Of a stretch of 64,000 nt of DNA, positions 9,101 to 17,472 are shown piece by piece. Numbering within the stretch: position 1 is the first letter of the stretch; each line of letters opens with the position of its first letter. The position numbers and the translations under genes were made by a program. Under the pieces are notes generated by a model that was not told where the DNA came from, did no database searches, and saw only the letters and a list, made by a program, of their open reading frames with translations. Source of the stretch: Oleiphilus messinensis (lineage in GTDB: Bacteria > Pseudomonadota > Gammaproteobacteria > Pseudomonadales > Oleiphilaceae); NCBI RefSeq assembly GCF_002162375.1, contig NZ_CP021425.1, positions 558,001 to 622,000 on the forward strand. The letters run 5' to 3'.

Positions 9101-11512
9101 GAGTTCCAGGCCAACAGATGCATATTTGGCTGCTGCATCCCAAACACTGGCATTATAGGCCTTTCGCGCTGCGGCGGTATTGAGTTCCGCCAGTGCAAGC
9201 TTCTCATGACTGTCGGCGATTAAGCGACGGCCTTTGTTCAGTTGTTCCGTAACGGCAAAGCGTTGCTGTTCCAGCTCTTTGTCATCGCTGTGCTGGAGTA
9301 GCAATCGGCCGATTGAATAGTGGGTTTCCTGTTGTTCCGCTTCGGTCAGCGATTGGTAAGCTGCTTGCAGCATTCGGTCATGTAAAAAGCGGCAGTGTGG
9401 CACTAACGGTGACGCCCGAGTAGATAGGTTGAGCGCGGTGTCTGCCAATTGTGTGGCCGTTTTTCCTTCACTCATACCGGGCAGCCAGTCGCCTCCCTCC
9501 TGCAGTAACAAGCCTTCTTTCAAGGCAGGCCAAAGCTGCTTGGCGACCTGATTGAAAGGCTGTTCACAGATAATGCTTAATGTTTGCAGGTCAAACAAAC
9601 TACCAATACAAGCAGCACGTTGCAGAAGTCGTTGGGTTTCATCGGGAAGCTGGCGCATTTTCTCCAGCATGAGTTCCACCACGTTATTGGTAATCCCCTC
9701 GGCGTTGATGGTATCGAGATCCCAGTCCCACTGCTGTCGTGCAAGGTTAAAATGCAACAGCCCTTTGCTGTAGAGTGTTTTCAGAAATTCGTTGATGAAG
9801 AACGGGTTTCCGGCGGTCTTTTTCAGTGTCAGCTCGGCCAGAGGTTGCACGCTCTCCGGTGCTTGATGCAAGGCATCGCCAAGTAGACGCTTTACTTGGA
9901 GCACCGGGAGTGGTTTGAGATTGAGTGTGCGAACGGTTGATTTCTGTGAAAGGCTGGTAAGCTGCTCTTGAATTTTGTTGATTGTGAGGATCGCGGGGTG
10001 GGTTGCATCGACTTCATTATCACGATAAGCCATTAACAACAACAAACGTGACTCAAGACCATCCAGATCCGTACCCATCAATACTGGCAACAGGCTCAAC
10101 GTGCCCCGATCAGCCCATTGCACATCATCAATAAACATGACCAGCGGGCGCTCATCGGTGATCAGCTGAATAAATCGCTGCATGACAAGCTGGAAACGAT
10201 TTTGATTCTCTTGAGGCCCAACTGCTTTCAAGGGAGCAAGGTCACCCAACAGCAGACGAAATTCATCCAGAAAATCCACCAGCACCCGGGCATTTGCACC
10301 CAGTTCCTGTTTCAGCTTTTCCCGCAAAGACATCAGCGCGATATCTTTGAGGGACAGCGCATACTGGATCCAGCCACTGAAAGCCTGCTTAAGAGCCGAG
10401 TAGGGGACATTTTTCTGAAACTGATCAAATTTTCCACTGATAAAAATACCGTTGTGGGCGGCGATGGGCTTGTGAATTTCATGGATCAGTGCGGACTTTC
10501 CGATACCCGCATTCCCGGTCACGGTGAAGAGCTGTGGATGACCCTGTGAGACCTGGTAAAAGCTCGACATTAATTGTTCGATTTCTTTATCCCGACCGTA
10601 GAGTACCTGGGATATTTGTAATCGATCGGAGACATCATTCAAGCCCAGTGTGATCTCGGGAATCGGTTCGCCTGCGATCACGTAGCGACGACAAATCGTA
10701 AGATCCTGTGCCAGTCCCGATGCACTTTGGTAACGTTTCTCGGCTGTTTTTGCCATCAGCCGTTCGATAATGCGGGAAACGCATTCCGGGATATCTGAGC
10801 GCAGTTCATGCACCGCCGGTGGTGTCATGGCGATGTGTGCATGCACCAACCCCATTGCGTCTTCAGCATGAAACGGTAAGGTCCCGGTCAGGAGCTGATA
10901 AAATGTAACACCAAGTGAATAGAAATCGGTTCGGTAATCCAGTGCCCGGTTCATCCGGCCGGTTTGTTCCGGTGAAATATAGGCTAACACGCCTTCAAGG
11001 TTTTCCGGTGGGGCCAGTGCGGGTTGTTCCCGGCTTAACAATGATGACAGGCCAAAATCGATGAGTTGCACCCGTTGCGTGTCTGGATTGATAACGATAT
11101 TACCGGGATGCAGGTCTTTGTGAATTACCTGGGCATGGTGCACCACCGCTAGCGCTTCCGCCAGTTGCAGTGCAATGTTTATAAATAAATCCAGTGGTAA
11201 TTGTTGATTCGGAAAACGTTCGCTGAAATGGCGTAGATCAATTGCATCCAGATCTTCCAATTCCATGATGGGCCAGGGATCAGCTTCAATCCACTCAAGG
11301 GTTTTTACGATATTCCCATGGTCGAACTTGTTCAAGATCTCATGGCTGAAAAAAAGCCGGGCAAGTTGGGCGGGTGTAGGGTGGACACTGAAGGTGCGTA
11401 AAATAACCGGTGTTTTGTCCCGTGAACGAATGGCTTTGAGAACGCAGGTGGAGCCGCTGTTGTAGAGTTCCGAGATATTATGATAGCCCAACGGCGTTAG
11501 AATCCGATTCAT
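6194..11512 (-). CDS. Trifunctional Ser/Thr kinase - AAA ATPase - GAF - histidine kinase
   Basis: A 1772-residue cytoplasmic signalling protein. A eukaryotic-type protein kinase domain fills about 1-275, with a catalytic loop in HKDLHPGN form and DFG near 152. A PknK/LuxR-type ATPase follows, with Walker A GNAGIGKS near 330 and Walker B VMFIDDVQWAD. Then comes a long helical repeat region (about 650-1290), a GAF domain (about 1310-1470), a coiled coil, and a histidine kinase core. The H-box is VSHDLRSPIRTI near 1556, with N-box LSNAWKYSS, G-box DNGAGFD and GTGIGLATV near the end. No receiver domain and no membrane segment are visible. No response regulator gene is adjacent. The strand-repeat protein lies directly downstream and may be its partner. 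The signal sensed is unknown. Confidence 0.9.
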   Translation of the reverse strand: MNRILTPLGYHNISELYNSGSTCVLKAIRSRDKTPVILRTFSVHPTPAQLARLFFSHEILNKFDHGNIVKTLEWIEADPWPIMELEDLDAIDLRHFSERFPNQQLPLDLFINIALQLAEALAVVHHAQVIHKDLHPGNIVINPDTQRVQLIDFGLSSLLSREQPALAPPENLEGVLAYISPEQTGRMNRALDYRTDFYSLGVTFYQLLTGTLPFHAEDAMGLVHAHIAMTPPAVHELRSDIPECVSRIIERLMAKTAEKRYQSASGLAQDLTICRRYVIAGEPIPEITLGLNDVSDRLQISQVLYGRDKEIEQLMSSFYQVSQGHPQLFTVTGNAGIGKSALIHEIHKPIAAHNGIFISGKFDQFQKNVPYSALKQAFSGWIQYALSLKDIALMSLREKLKQELGANARVLVDFLDEFRLLLGDLAPLKAVGPQENQNRFQLVMQRFIQLITDERPLVMFIDDVQWADRGTLSLLPVLMGTDLDGLESRLLLLMAYRDNEVDATHPAILTINKIQEQLTSLSQKSTVRTLNLKPLPVLQVKRLLGDALHQAPESVQPLAELTLKKTAGNPFFINEFLKTLYSKGLLHFNLARQQWDWDLDTINAEGITNNVVELMLEKMRQLPDETQRLLQRAACIGSLFDLQTLSIICEQPFNQVAKQLWPALKEGLLLQEGGDWLPGMSEGKTATQLADTALNLSTRASPLVPHCRFLHDRMLQAAYQSLTEAEQQETHYSIGRLLLQHSDDKELEQQRFAVTEQLNKGRRLIADSHEKLALAELNTAAARKAYNASVWDAAAKYASVGLELLPDQHWNTHHSLSFELMSILTECEFLLGHTDKADQHYTLLLSQCRDPITQARLYAQRLSQLIAIARWSEAITLGLKGLTLLGVQIHNPEQGDNSALTELEQKFQTLTATDGLDAFLNLPDITEETELLIMQILPNLAQSCYILGNLDLFNTLILTGLNRILEFGKSEFTPVLLSCRLIMLRGQFRYRESYLAAHTINRVLAEYPACREISNSLNVIASHGLYLHAPYHQAIAMHHRGYELGLENGEISRAIINLSNSLFLQFGQGQPLKKVHTDALNCRRAAHRQGMVYPVPTIFSRLTAVLLNSENTSTHDLDDHFLSERLKKAIYSSFHITYLHHARAQLAFWNEDLKGALYHCHQLQTLMDITPGNCFSIDHLGLYPLLLCDALSSNSPALLGEQGVMSVETAEAHLDFCVRHLKSLSDYYAANFEHKYLLVLAEVERRRGKPLEVLLQHYKTAIQSAKTNGFTHFAALASERLADCLISKDAEWLAVNLLQDAMTLYEYWGCEIKLEKLKSRHQHLLARKMPISSTSTTTSTSESRVYQLDMTSVMKSAQAISSELTLSDLLNKVMRVILENAGAQAGALIMGQPRDARIQAYLRLDKSDSAQTLQTALNDADHLPKSIINYVLRTDKLVLLQAHTGNHSFMDDPYLQSRRPESLLCIPVDYRDQQVGALYLENTLTPDAFNQERLDVIKLLVSQAAISLENARLFAEVRNLNQGLEHKVAARTADLARANRELATANRELDAFTRTVSHDLRSPIRTIRGFCEALIEDCEVGLGTEGMDYAQRIMKGSERAADLINGLLELSRVQTHQLQRAPVFLSEMAEDIIRDLQHKHPEQSTNLSICPGIIVQGDRKMLYSALENLLSNAWKYSSKKPVSEITLGKKQDATHTIYYIRDNGAGFDMDKADALFATFQRLHTSDEFPGTGIGLATVQRIIQKHGGEIWAKSSPEQGATFFFTIPDQAPVY

Positions 11513-11894
11513 TGATCACTACTTCGACTTTATTGTTTTTGATTGCCCACAGGCTGAAGGAAAGTATAGCCCAGTATCTCGACCTCGAAAAATTGCCCGC
11601 CAGAAAGGCGAAAAGACGGATGGCGGTGATTGTAAATTGTGTAACTTCAATTTTTGGCGATAAGTTTTTTCGTTATAAAAATACGTTGAAAAAACGGCAC
11701 GGCCAAATAATGAATGCTTGGAGAGTATTATGCAATGCTCTCACATTCCAATTTTTCCATTTTAATTTGCGTCTGGCGGGACCCTTTCAGAGCGGCACGA
11801 TAACGGGTCCGGCGATACGTGTCGTACCTTCGTTGCACGCCAGGCAATCATTGAATCGAAAAAATAGAGCTTAGGAGCACGAGGAGGTCTCACA
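11513..11894. other. Intergenic region between divergent kinase and desaturase genes
   Basis: This 382-base stretch must contain the promoters for the kinase (minus) and desaturase (plus) genes. An AT-rich part (11640-11770) is the likeliest promoter zone. An open frame runs through most of it but has no ribosome site, begins with TTG and has no recognisable protein features. An AGGAGG just before 11895 is the ribosome site of the desaturase gene. I see no repeat or RNA element. Confidence 0.5.
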
Positions 11895-12746
11895 ATGGAT
11901 ATTTTTCCCCTGCCATTCTTTGAATGGGTTTTTGACGATGTTGTCAGGTTGGTTGCCGCTGGTATTGTCTTCCAGCTTTTGTCCCACTGGTTTCCATTTC
12001 GTGAGCAGGAATCACCCCGTGAGGTTATCTGGGATATTGTAGCGATGCTTTTTGCCAGCATTTGCGTTGTGCTCTACGGTGAGATTGTCGGTGCCTGGCT
12101 TGTGTCTACTTTAACCGTCGTGCCTGTACTTGAAGTCTGGTATGAAATTATCGCGCCACTGCCGTTATTCGGATTGCTTTTGGGAACGTTACTATTGGGG
12201 GACTTTTTCGCTTACTGGACACATCGTTTGATGCATACGACCAAGCTTGGCTGGCAACAACATGCCTGGCACCACACGCCGAAGCACATCTGGTGGTTGT
12301 CTGGGTTGCGGGGAACTCCCCTGCATCTGGTTCTGACCATGGGACCTTATACATTGGGCAACATTTTTTTTCTACCGCCGGACATTGCAGAAAACTCATG
12401 GATACTGACGACCGTATTTATTATCGGCCTGATTAATCAACATGGCATACATTCAAATATTCGTGTGCCTTACCCGGCTATTGTTGAGAAAATACTGGTC
12501 ACTCCGCGCTTTCATTTTGTTCATCATAGCGCTGATATTCGTTTTACAAACTCCAACTACGGTTTCATTTTCTCGTTTTGGGATAAGTTATTTGGCTCCT
12601 ACACCAATCCAGAATGTGTAGCCAAAGATGAGCAACTCGGATTGGATTATCGTGCAAACTATGTGAAACTCATGTTGGGGCTTCCACACTCTCATTTACC
12701 ACCGCTTGAAGGTGAGAACCTGGCATCTACTCCTGCTACAAAATAG
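11895..12746 (+). CDS. Sterol desaturase / fatty acid hydroxylase family membrane enzyme
   Basis: A 283-residue integral membrane protein with hydrophobic segments near 15-32, 48-70, 87-105 and 165-182. The di-iron histidine motifs of the FA_hydroxylase superfamily are present: H110-x3-H114, H123-x2-HH127 with H131, and HFVHH ending at 211. Family members hydroxylate or desaturate lipids or sterols using oxygen and a di-iron centre. The start follows a strong GAGGAGG. A hairpin lies after its stop. The substrate is not deducible. Confidence 0.87.
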   Translation: MDIFPLPFFEWVFDDVVRLVAAGIVFQLLSHWFPFREQESPREVIWDIVAMLFASICVVLYGEIVGAWLVSTLTVVPVLEVWYEIIAPLPLFGLLLGTLLLGDFFAYWTHRLMHTTKLGWQQHAWHHTPKHIWWLSGLRGTPLHLVLTMGPYTLGNIFFLPPDIAENSWILTTVFIIGLINQHGIHSNIRVPYPAIVEKILVTPRFHFVHHSADIRFTNSNYGFIFSFWDKLFGSYTNPECVAKDEQLGLDYRANYVKLMLGLPHSHLPPLEGENLASTPATK

Positions 12747-12754
12747 GTGATATT

Positions 12755-12776
12755 GCGCTCCAAGAGTAAGGAGCGC
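12755..12776 (+). terminator. Hairpin after the desaturase gene
   Basis: GCGCTCC (12755-12761) pairs with GGAGCGC (12770-12776) across an 8-base loop, 8 bases after the stop codon. The downstream T-run is weak. It probably separates the desaturase gene from the iron locus. Confidence 0.5.
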
Positions 12777-12850
12777 TATTCGGTTCTGGGGGCTTGAAAG
12801 TGCTATTGGTGATCGGGTCTATAAATATAAAAGCAAAAACACTATTTAAA

Positions 12851-12893
12851 TAAAATGATTATCATTTATACTAGCGGAATTGTTATCATTAAT
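12851..12893. promoter_or_regulatory. Fur-box-like operator(s) before the siderophore uptake operon
   Basis: The 13-base core ATGATTATCAT (with flanking A and T) is centred at 12860 and is a perfect palindrome. The surrounding 19 bases (12851-12869) match the classical Fur consensus at about 13 positions by my count. A second, weaker half-site-like copy (ATTGTTATCATTAAT) follows at about 12879-12893. Both lie roughly 80-120 bases before the reductase start, where a Fur repressor would block transcription when iron is plentiful. Confidence 0.7.
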
Positions 12894-12968
12894 ATTAGCT
12901 ATTTGGCATATTGGTATCACCATTTCAAGTGTTAAATCCCGGTTGTGAGTGCCTTACAGGAGTTTCCC

Positions 12969-13772
12969 ATGAGTGAACCCCTCTTGCTGACGGTGGTCAG
13001 CAGTACCCAGATTTCGCCTTTTTTCCAGCGGGTTACGTTTACGGGAGAGGGGTTGCAGCGCATTCCAGATGAGAGTGCCGGACTTCATATCAAGCTTTTT
13101 TTCAAGCAGTCTCATCAATCCGAATTGGTATTGCCCAGGCTGGTTGACGATCGGGTTCAGTGGCCGGAGAAACACAAAAAGCCTGTATCCAGAACGTACT
13201 CGATCCGTCGCTATTCTCGTCAGTTCAATTCACTGGAGGTTGACTTCGTATTGCATGACCACCCGGGTATTGCTTGTGATTTTGCAGCGCAGGCCAGTCC
13301 GGGGGATTCGGTGGGCTTTGCCGGGCCTGGTCCGAAGCGGCTTTACGACTCGCTCAGTGGATCGTTTCTGTTAGTTGGCGATCTGTCCGCTGTACCGGCG
13401 ATAGCCGCCGTTGTGGATGAGCTACCTGAGGGGACTCCGGTCTACGTGCTGATTGAAGTACCCGAAAACGCCCCTTTATCTGCGGTGGAACTGGGTATCG
13501 ATTGCCTGAGGCAGGTGAATATTACCTGGCATTTCGTTACTCAAACCTTTGATCCTGAAGTCTCCCTCCTGGGCAAACTGAAACAGCTAAATCTCGACTA
13601 CAGCAATGTGAGTATCACCCTAGCGGGAGAGCATCATAGTGTGGTTCTGTTGAGAGACTATTTTCGCAACAAAGGTGTGGATAGCAATCGGCTCTATGCG
13701 GTTCCATACTGGCGCAATGAATTGAATGAAGAAGCATATCATGAAGAACGACATGAAGTTATGGAGGCTTAA
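12969..13772 (+). CDS. Siderophore-interacting protein (ViuB/YqjH-type ferric reductase)
   Basis: A 267-residue flavoprotein of the SIP family, which releases iron from imported ferric siderophores by reduction in the cytoplasm. The FAD-binding barrel contains RTYSIRRYS and the segment around FVLHDHPGIACDFA. The phosphate-binding GDSVGFAGPGP and the NAD(P)H-binding C-terminal domain follow. I choose the ATG at 12969, 7 bases after ACAGGAG, over a GTG 24 bases upstream. It is the first gene after the Fur-box-like operator and its stop lies 1 base before the start of the binding-protein gene, so it heads the uptake operon. Confidence 0.87.
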   Translation: MSEPLLLTVVSSTQISPFFQRVTFTGEGLQRIPDESAGLHIKLFFKQSHQSELVLPRLVDDRVQWPEKHKKPVSRTYSIRRYSRQFNSLEVDFVLHDHPGIACDFAAQASPGDSVGFAGPGPKRLYDSLSGSFLLVGDLSAVPAIAAVVDELPEGTPVYVLIEVPENAPLSAVELGIDCLRQVNITWHFVTQTFDPEVSLLGKLKQLNLDYSNVSITLAGEHHSVVLLRDYFRNKGVDSNRLYAVPYWRNELNEEAYHEERHEVMEA

Positions 13773-13773
13773 A

Positions 13774-14730
13774 ATGATCAAGAATAGCTGGTTGGTTGTG
13801 TGCTCAGTAATGACATTTTTAATTTGGGGGCAACAGGCTTATGGCCAGGATGAGACCCGATCCGTTTCGATTGAGCATGCCCAGGGCAAACTCAGTCTGA
13901 GCGAGACACCCTCGCGGGTTGTTACTTTTGACCTGGCAAGTCTGGATACTCTTGACGCCCTGAATGTGAATGTTCTGGCGTTACCGACCAAGAGCGTCCA
14001 TGACCGTTTGGCAAAATATAGCGGAAAACCATACGTTAATGCCGGATCGCTGTTTGAGCCAGATTACGAAACGGTCGCTGCATTGGAGCCAGACCTGGTG
14101 ATCGTGGCCACTCGCTCATCCCCCTCATTCAAAATGTTGAACAGCATTGCACCGACTATCGATCTCTCCGTTTGGGGTGAAGGTTTTATTGAACAATTCA
14201 AAGATCGAAGTTCGACATTGGCGAAAATTTTTGCCAGGCAATCGCTCTATGAGAAACGCTTGAAGGGCATTGAGCACAAGATTGCACAGGTTCGTTCATT
14301 CAGCAAAGATGCGGGTAAAGCGTTAATTATCTTGACCAATGGCGGGAAAATCAGTGCTTACGGTCCCGGTTCCCGCTTTGGTTGGTTGCACTATGAGTTA
14401 GGCTTTTCTTCCGTATTGACATCAGATGATCCTGAACAAGCCAGTAATATTGGAACCCATGGTGACCCGGTTTCATTCGAGTTTATTCACGAGGCGAATC
14501 CGGCGTGGCTCTTTGTGGTGGATCGTGATGCCGCTGTTGGCTCTGCACGAGGGGCGGCTCGAGCGTTGCTGGATAATCCCATCATCAAGCGTACCCAGGC
14601 CTATCAATCGGGGCAGATTGTTTATTTGAATCCAATGAATTGGTATGTGATTGCCGCAGGGTTAAATGCCGTGGATGAAAGCGTTACCGAGGTGTTGGAA
14701 GCACTGCAAAAGTCTGTGAGTCAAAAATGA
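13774..14730 (+). CDS. Periplasmic siderophore-binding protein of an ABC importer (FatB/CeuE-like)
   Basis: A 318-residue periplasmic binding protein. The N-terminus has a signal peptide (about 1-22, ending near QQAYGQD), then the class III binding fold typical of iron-siderophore carriers, with GSLFEPDYETVAALEPDLVIV in the first lobe. The chosen ATG follows GGAGG closely. An in-frame ATG 48 bases upstream would bury the signal peptide. Its stop overlaps the permease start (ATGA). FatB-type proteins of this subgroup bind petrobactin or dihydroxybenzoate in other bacteria, which fits the biosynthetic genes nearby; the ligand here is inferred. Confidence 0.87.
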   Translation: MIKNSWLVVCSVMTFLIWGQQAYGQDETRSVSIEHAQGKLSLSETPSRVVTFDLASLDTLDALNVNVLALPTKSVHDRLAKYSGKPYVNAGSLFEPDYETVAALEPDLVIVATRSSPSFKMLNSIAPTIDLSVWGEGFIEQFKDRSSTLAKIFARQSLYEKRLKGIEHKIAQVRSFSKDAGKALIILTNGGKISAYGPGSRFGWLHYELGFSSVLTSDDPEQASNIGTHGDPVSFEFIHEANPAWLFVVDRDAAVGSARGAARALLDNPIIKRTQAYQSGQIVYLNPMNWYVIAAGLNAVDESVTEVLEALQKSVSQK

Positions 14731-15707
14731 TTAGAGCCACCATTGGTGGAGGGTTGGTCATTCTGGCCCTCGTATTCATCAGTTTGGTGGTTGGTAATAC
14801 GGAGATTGATCACAACCCATTGAATTGGTTTGGCGGCGTGAACGATCAAGGGGATCAGGATCTTGAAATCCTGACTCTGTCTAGAATTCCAAGAACCATA
14901 GCACTGATTCTGGCGGGCATTTCGCTCTCGGTCGCCGGTTTGATCATGCAGATGCTGGTCCGCAATAAATTCGTTGAGCCTGCAACTACAGGTACTGTGG
15001 AGTGGGCCAGTCTCGGACTCTTGCTCTGTTTGATTTTTGCCCCTGGGTTGAGTGTCATCATTAAAATGGTGGTTGCCTGTCTGTTTGCCTTGTTTGGAAC
15101 CGGTCTCTTTATGCTGTTGTTACAACGCATTGATATCCGTTCTGATGCCATCGTACCCCTGGTCGGCTTGATTTATGCTGCAGTGATTGGTGCGGCTATC
15201 GCCTTTGTGGCTGATCAGGCCGAATTGATGCAGTCCATATGGGTCTGGATTCAAGGTGATTTTTCCATGGTCCTCCAGGGACGCTATGAATTGTTGTGGT
15301 TTGCCGGCTGTCTTGGGGTCGTTGCCTACATTACTGCGGACCAATTTACACTGGCAGGGCTGGGTAAGAACATGAGCGAGAATCTGGGCCTAAACTACAC
15401 CCTGGTATTTATATGGGGGATACTGCTGGTCTCGGTGATTTCCGGGATTACTGTGGCGACGGTCGGTGTTATCCCTTTTTTGGGGTTAGTCGTTCCGAAC
15501 TTGGTGAGTCTCATCGTTGGTGACAACCTGCGTTACGCTCTGCCTTGGGTTGCTGTCACGGGAGCTGCTCTGATTTTACTCTGCGATATCGTTGCCCGCC
15601 TGATTACGTTCCCCTACGAAATCCCAATTGGCACAATTATGGGCGTTATCGGCAGCCTGCTTTTTTTATATTTGCTACTGAGGTCAGAACCCCATGGACA
15701 ATCTTGA
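14727..15707 (+). CDS. FecCD-family ABC permease, subunit 1 (siderophore import)
   Basis: A 326-residue inner-membrane protein with about 8-10 hydrophobic helices and the BtuC/FecCD family pattern. The segment SRIPRTIALILAGISLSVAGLIMQ is split across helices near 55-78, and GVIPFLGLVVPNLV lies near the end. It pairs with the second permease to form the import channel. It starts 4 bases inside the binding-protein gene and overlaps the next permease by 14 bases, so translation is likely coupled. Confidence 0.88.
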   Translation: MIRATIGGGLVILALVFISLVVGNTEIDHNPLNWFGGVNDQGDQDLEILTLSRIPRTIALILAGISLSVAGLIMQMLVRNKFVEPATTGTVEWASLGLLLCLIFAPGLSVIIKMVVACLFALFGTGLFMLLLQRIDIRSDAIVPLVGLIYAAVIGAAIAFVADQAELMQSIWVWIQGDFSMVLQGRYELLWFAGCLGVVAYITADQFTLAGLGKNMSENLGLNYTLVFIWGILLVSVISGITVATVGVIPFLGLVVPNLVSLIVGDNLRYALPWVAVTGAALILLCDIVARLITFPYEIPIGTIMGVIGSLLFLYLLLRSEPHGQS

Positions 15708-16713
15708 GCTCAATGACGTCCGTCTGATCAATTCAGGCTCAAGTAAACGCCTTCGGACCTATTTTGCATCGCCTCCGGGGCGGCTTGCTGCCGCGGTGGC
15801 AATCGCGGTGTTAAGTGTACTCTTGTTTTTGACCTTGAATGTCAAAGCCGGTTGGGAATTTACTCTGATGTTTCGCGGTAAAAAACTGTTGACGCTGCTC
15901 GCTGTCGCTTTTGCGATATCCGTGGCGTCCTTATTGTTTCAGACGCTGACTCAGAATCGCATTTTGACACCCGCCATTATGGGGTTTGACTCACTTTACA
16001 TGTTAATTCAAACCACGATGGTGTTTCTGCTGGGAAGTTTTGCATTCAGTGATTTCAATGTTTACGGGAAATGGCTGATTGAAGTCTCAGTCATGACCGG
16101 AAGCTTATGTTCACTTTACCTTTTTGTGCTTTACCGGCAACAGCAAAGTCTGTTCGTGCTGGTGTTGGTTGGCGTGATTCTTGGTGTTTTTTTTCATAGC
16201 CTTTCGGCGTTACTTCAGCGCATGATGAACCCAACAGAGTTTACAGTATTGCAGGATGCATTGTTTGCCAGCTTCAATGCTGCCGACAGTCACTTGTTGA
16301 TTCTCTCGGGCATTATGATCGCCATTACATGCCTGTTTTGTTTTCGGATGCATGCCGTGCTGGACACCGTTGCACTCGGGCAGCCTATCGCCACGAATCT
16401 CGGGATTAGTTACAAGCCGTTCCTGTTGCTCACTCTTGCATTGATCTCTGTTTTGGTTTCGGTTGCGACGGCGCTGGTCGGGCCGGTGACGTTTTTCGGT
16501 CTTTTGGTTGTTAATCTGGCGTATTACCTTGCCGGAACCAGTCGGCACCGGTATCTGATTCCGATGTCGGTAACCATTGGTGTGATTTGTCTGGTTGCCG
16601 GTGAGGTAATTTTGCAGCATGGGTTCAGTTTTAATACGCGACTCAGCATACTGATCGAATTTATTGGTGGTTTGTTTTTCCTGATACTTGTTCTCAACCG
16701 GAGGTTTGCATGA
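15694..16713 (+). CDS. FecCD-family ABC permease, subunit 2 (siderophore import)
   Basis: A 339-residue inner-membrane protein of the same family as its neighbour, with a roughly 35-residue cytoplasmic N-terminus before the first helix. GPVTFFGLLVVNLAYYL near 268-284 corresponds to the conserved ATPase-contact loop region. It overlaps the preceding permease by 14 bases and the ATPase gene by 4 bases. Together with the binding protein and ATPase it makes a full importer. Confidence 0.88.
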   Translation: MDNLELNDVRLINSGSSKRLRTYFASPPGRLAAAVAIAVLSVLLFLTLNVKAGWEFTLMFRGKKLLTLLAVAFAISVASLLFQTLTQNRILTPAIMGFDSLYMLIQTTMVFLLGSFAFSDFNVYGKWLIEVSVMTGSLCSLYLFVLYRQQQSLFVLVLVGVILGVFFHSLSALLQRMMNPTEFTVLQDALFASFNAADSHLLILSGIMIAITCLFCFRMHAVLDTVALGQPIATNLGISYKPFLLLTLALISVLVSVATALVGPVTFFGLLVVNLAYYLAGTSRHRYLIPMSVTIGVICLVAGEVILQHGFSFNTRLSILIEFIGGLFFLILVLNRRFA

Positions 16714-17468
16714 TTCAACTTAAAAATGTGTCCCTGAGGTTGGGGCAGCACTGCGTGCTCGGTGACATTAATGCCAGTATCGGTGCGCCGGGGCTCACGG
16801 CGATTATCGGGCCTAACGGTGCTGGTAAGTCTTCTCTGTTATCCGTGATGTCTCGTCTCCAGCCACCCACTGAAGGGATTGTGTTACTTGATGGAAAAAA
16901 TCTACATGATCTCCCGGGTAACACTGTGGCAAAACAGCTCTCTTTGTTGCGTCAGGAAAACCACCTTGTCTCCCGGTTAACGGTAGCAGATTTGGTGTGT
17001 TTTGGTCGCTTTCCCTATCACAAGGGGCGCCCGGGGAAATCGGACTGGGAAAAAATTCAGCAATGTCTGACGTTGCTGGAATTGGACTCAATCCGGCATC
17101 GCTATCTGGATCAGCTCTCTGGGGGGCAGAAGCAGCGGGCATTTATTGCTATGATTCTGGCTCAGGACACCCCCTATATTCTGCTCGATGAACCGCTGAA
17201 TAACCTGGATATGAAGCACGGGGTTGCCATCATGAAAACCCTGAAAAAAGCTGCGAAAACGAGTCAGAAGCGAGTGATTATGGTTTTGCACGATATTAAC
17301 TTTGCTTCAGTATACTGCGATTTTATTGTGGCGATGCAAAATGGCGGTATCACCCATCAAGGCCGAACCGAAGAGATTATGGACTCAGCGGTTTTAAGTG
17401 ACATTTATCAAATGTCCATGCGGGTAGAGGAATTTCACCAGCAGAGAATCTGTTTCTATTACCAATGA
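16710..17468 (+). CDS. ABC transporter ATP-binding protein (siderophore import)
   Basis: A 252-residue ATPase with Walker A GPNGAGKSS (34-42), signature LSGGQKQR (136-143), Walker B ILLDEP (157-162) and a switch histidine in VLHDIN. It is the FepC/FecE type that powers iron-siderophore uptake. It overlaps the second permease by 4 bases and closes the operon. Its end is 4 bases from the end of the convergent response-regulator gene, with no obvious terminator between them. Confidence 0.9.
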   Translation: MIQLKNVSLRLGQHCVLGDINASIGAPGLTAIIGPNGAGKSSLLSVMSRLQPPTEGIVLLDGKNLHDLPGNTVAKQLSLLRQENHLVSRLTVADLVCFGRFPYHKGRPGKSDWEKIQQCLTLLELDSIRHRYLDQLSGGQKQRAFIAMILAQDTPYILLDEPLNNLDMKHGVAIMKTLKKAAKTSQKRVIMVLHDINFASVYCDFIVAMQNGGITHQGRTEEIMDSAVLSDIYQMSMRVEEFHQQRICFYYQ

Positions 17469-17472
17469 ACGG

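Noticed and set aside
11512-11874. A 120-codon plus-strand frame between the kinase and desaturase genes
   Set aside because: It begins with TTG without a ribosome site, overlaps the kinase start, and its product has no coherent protein character.
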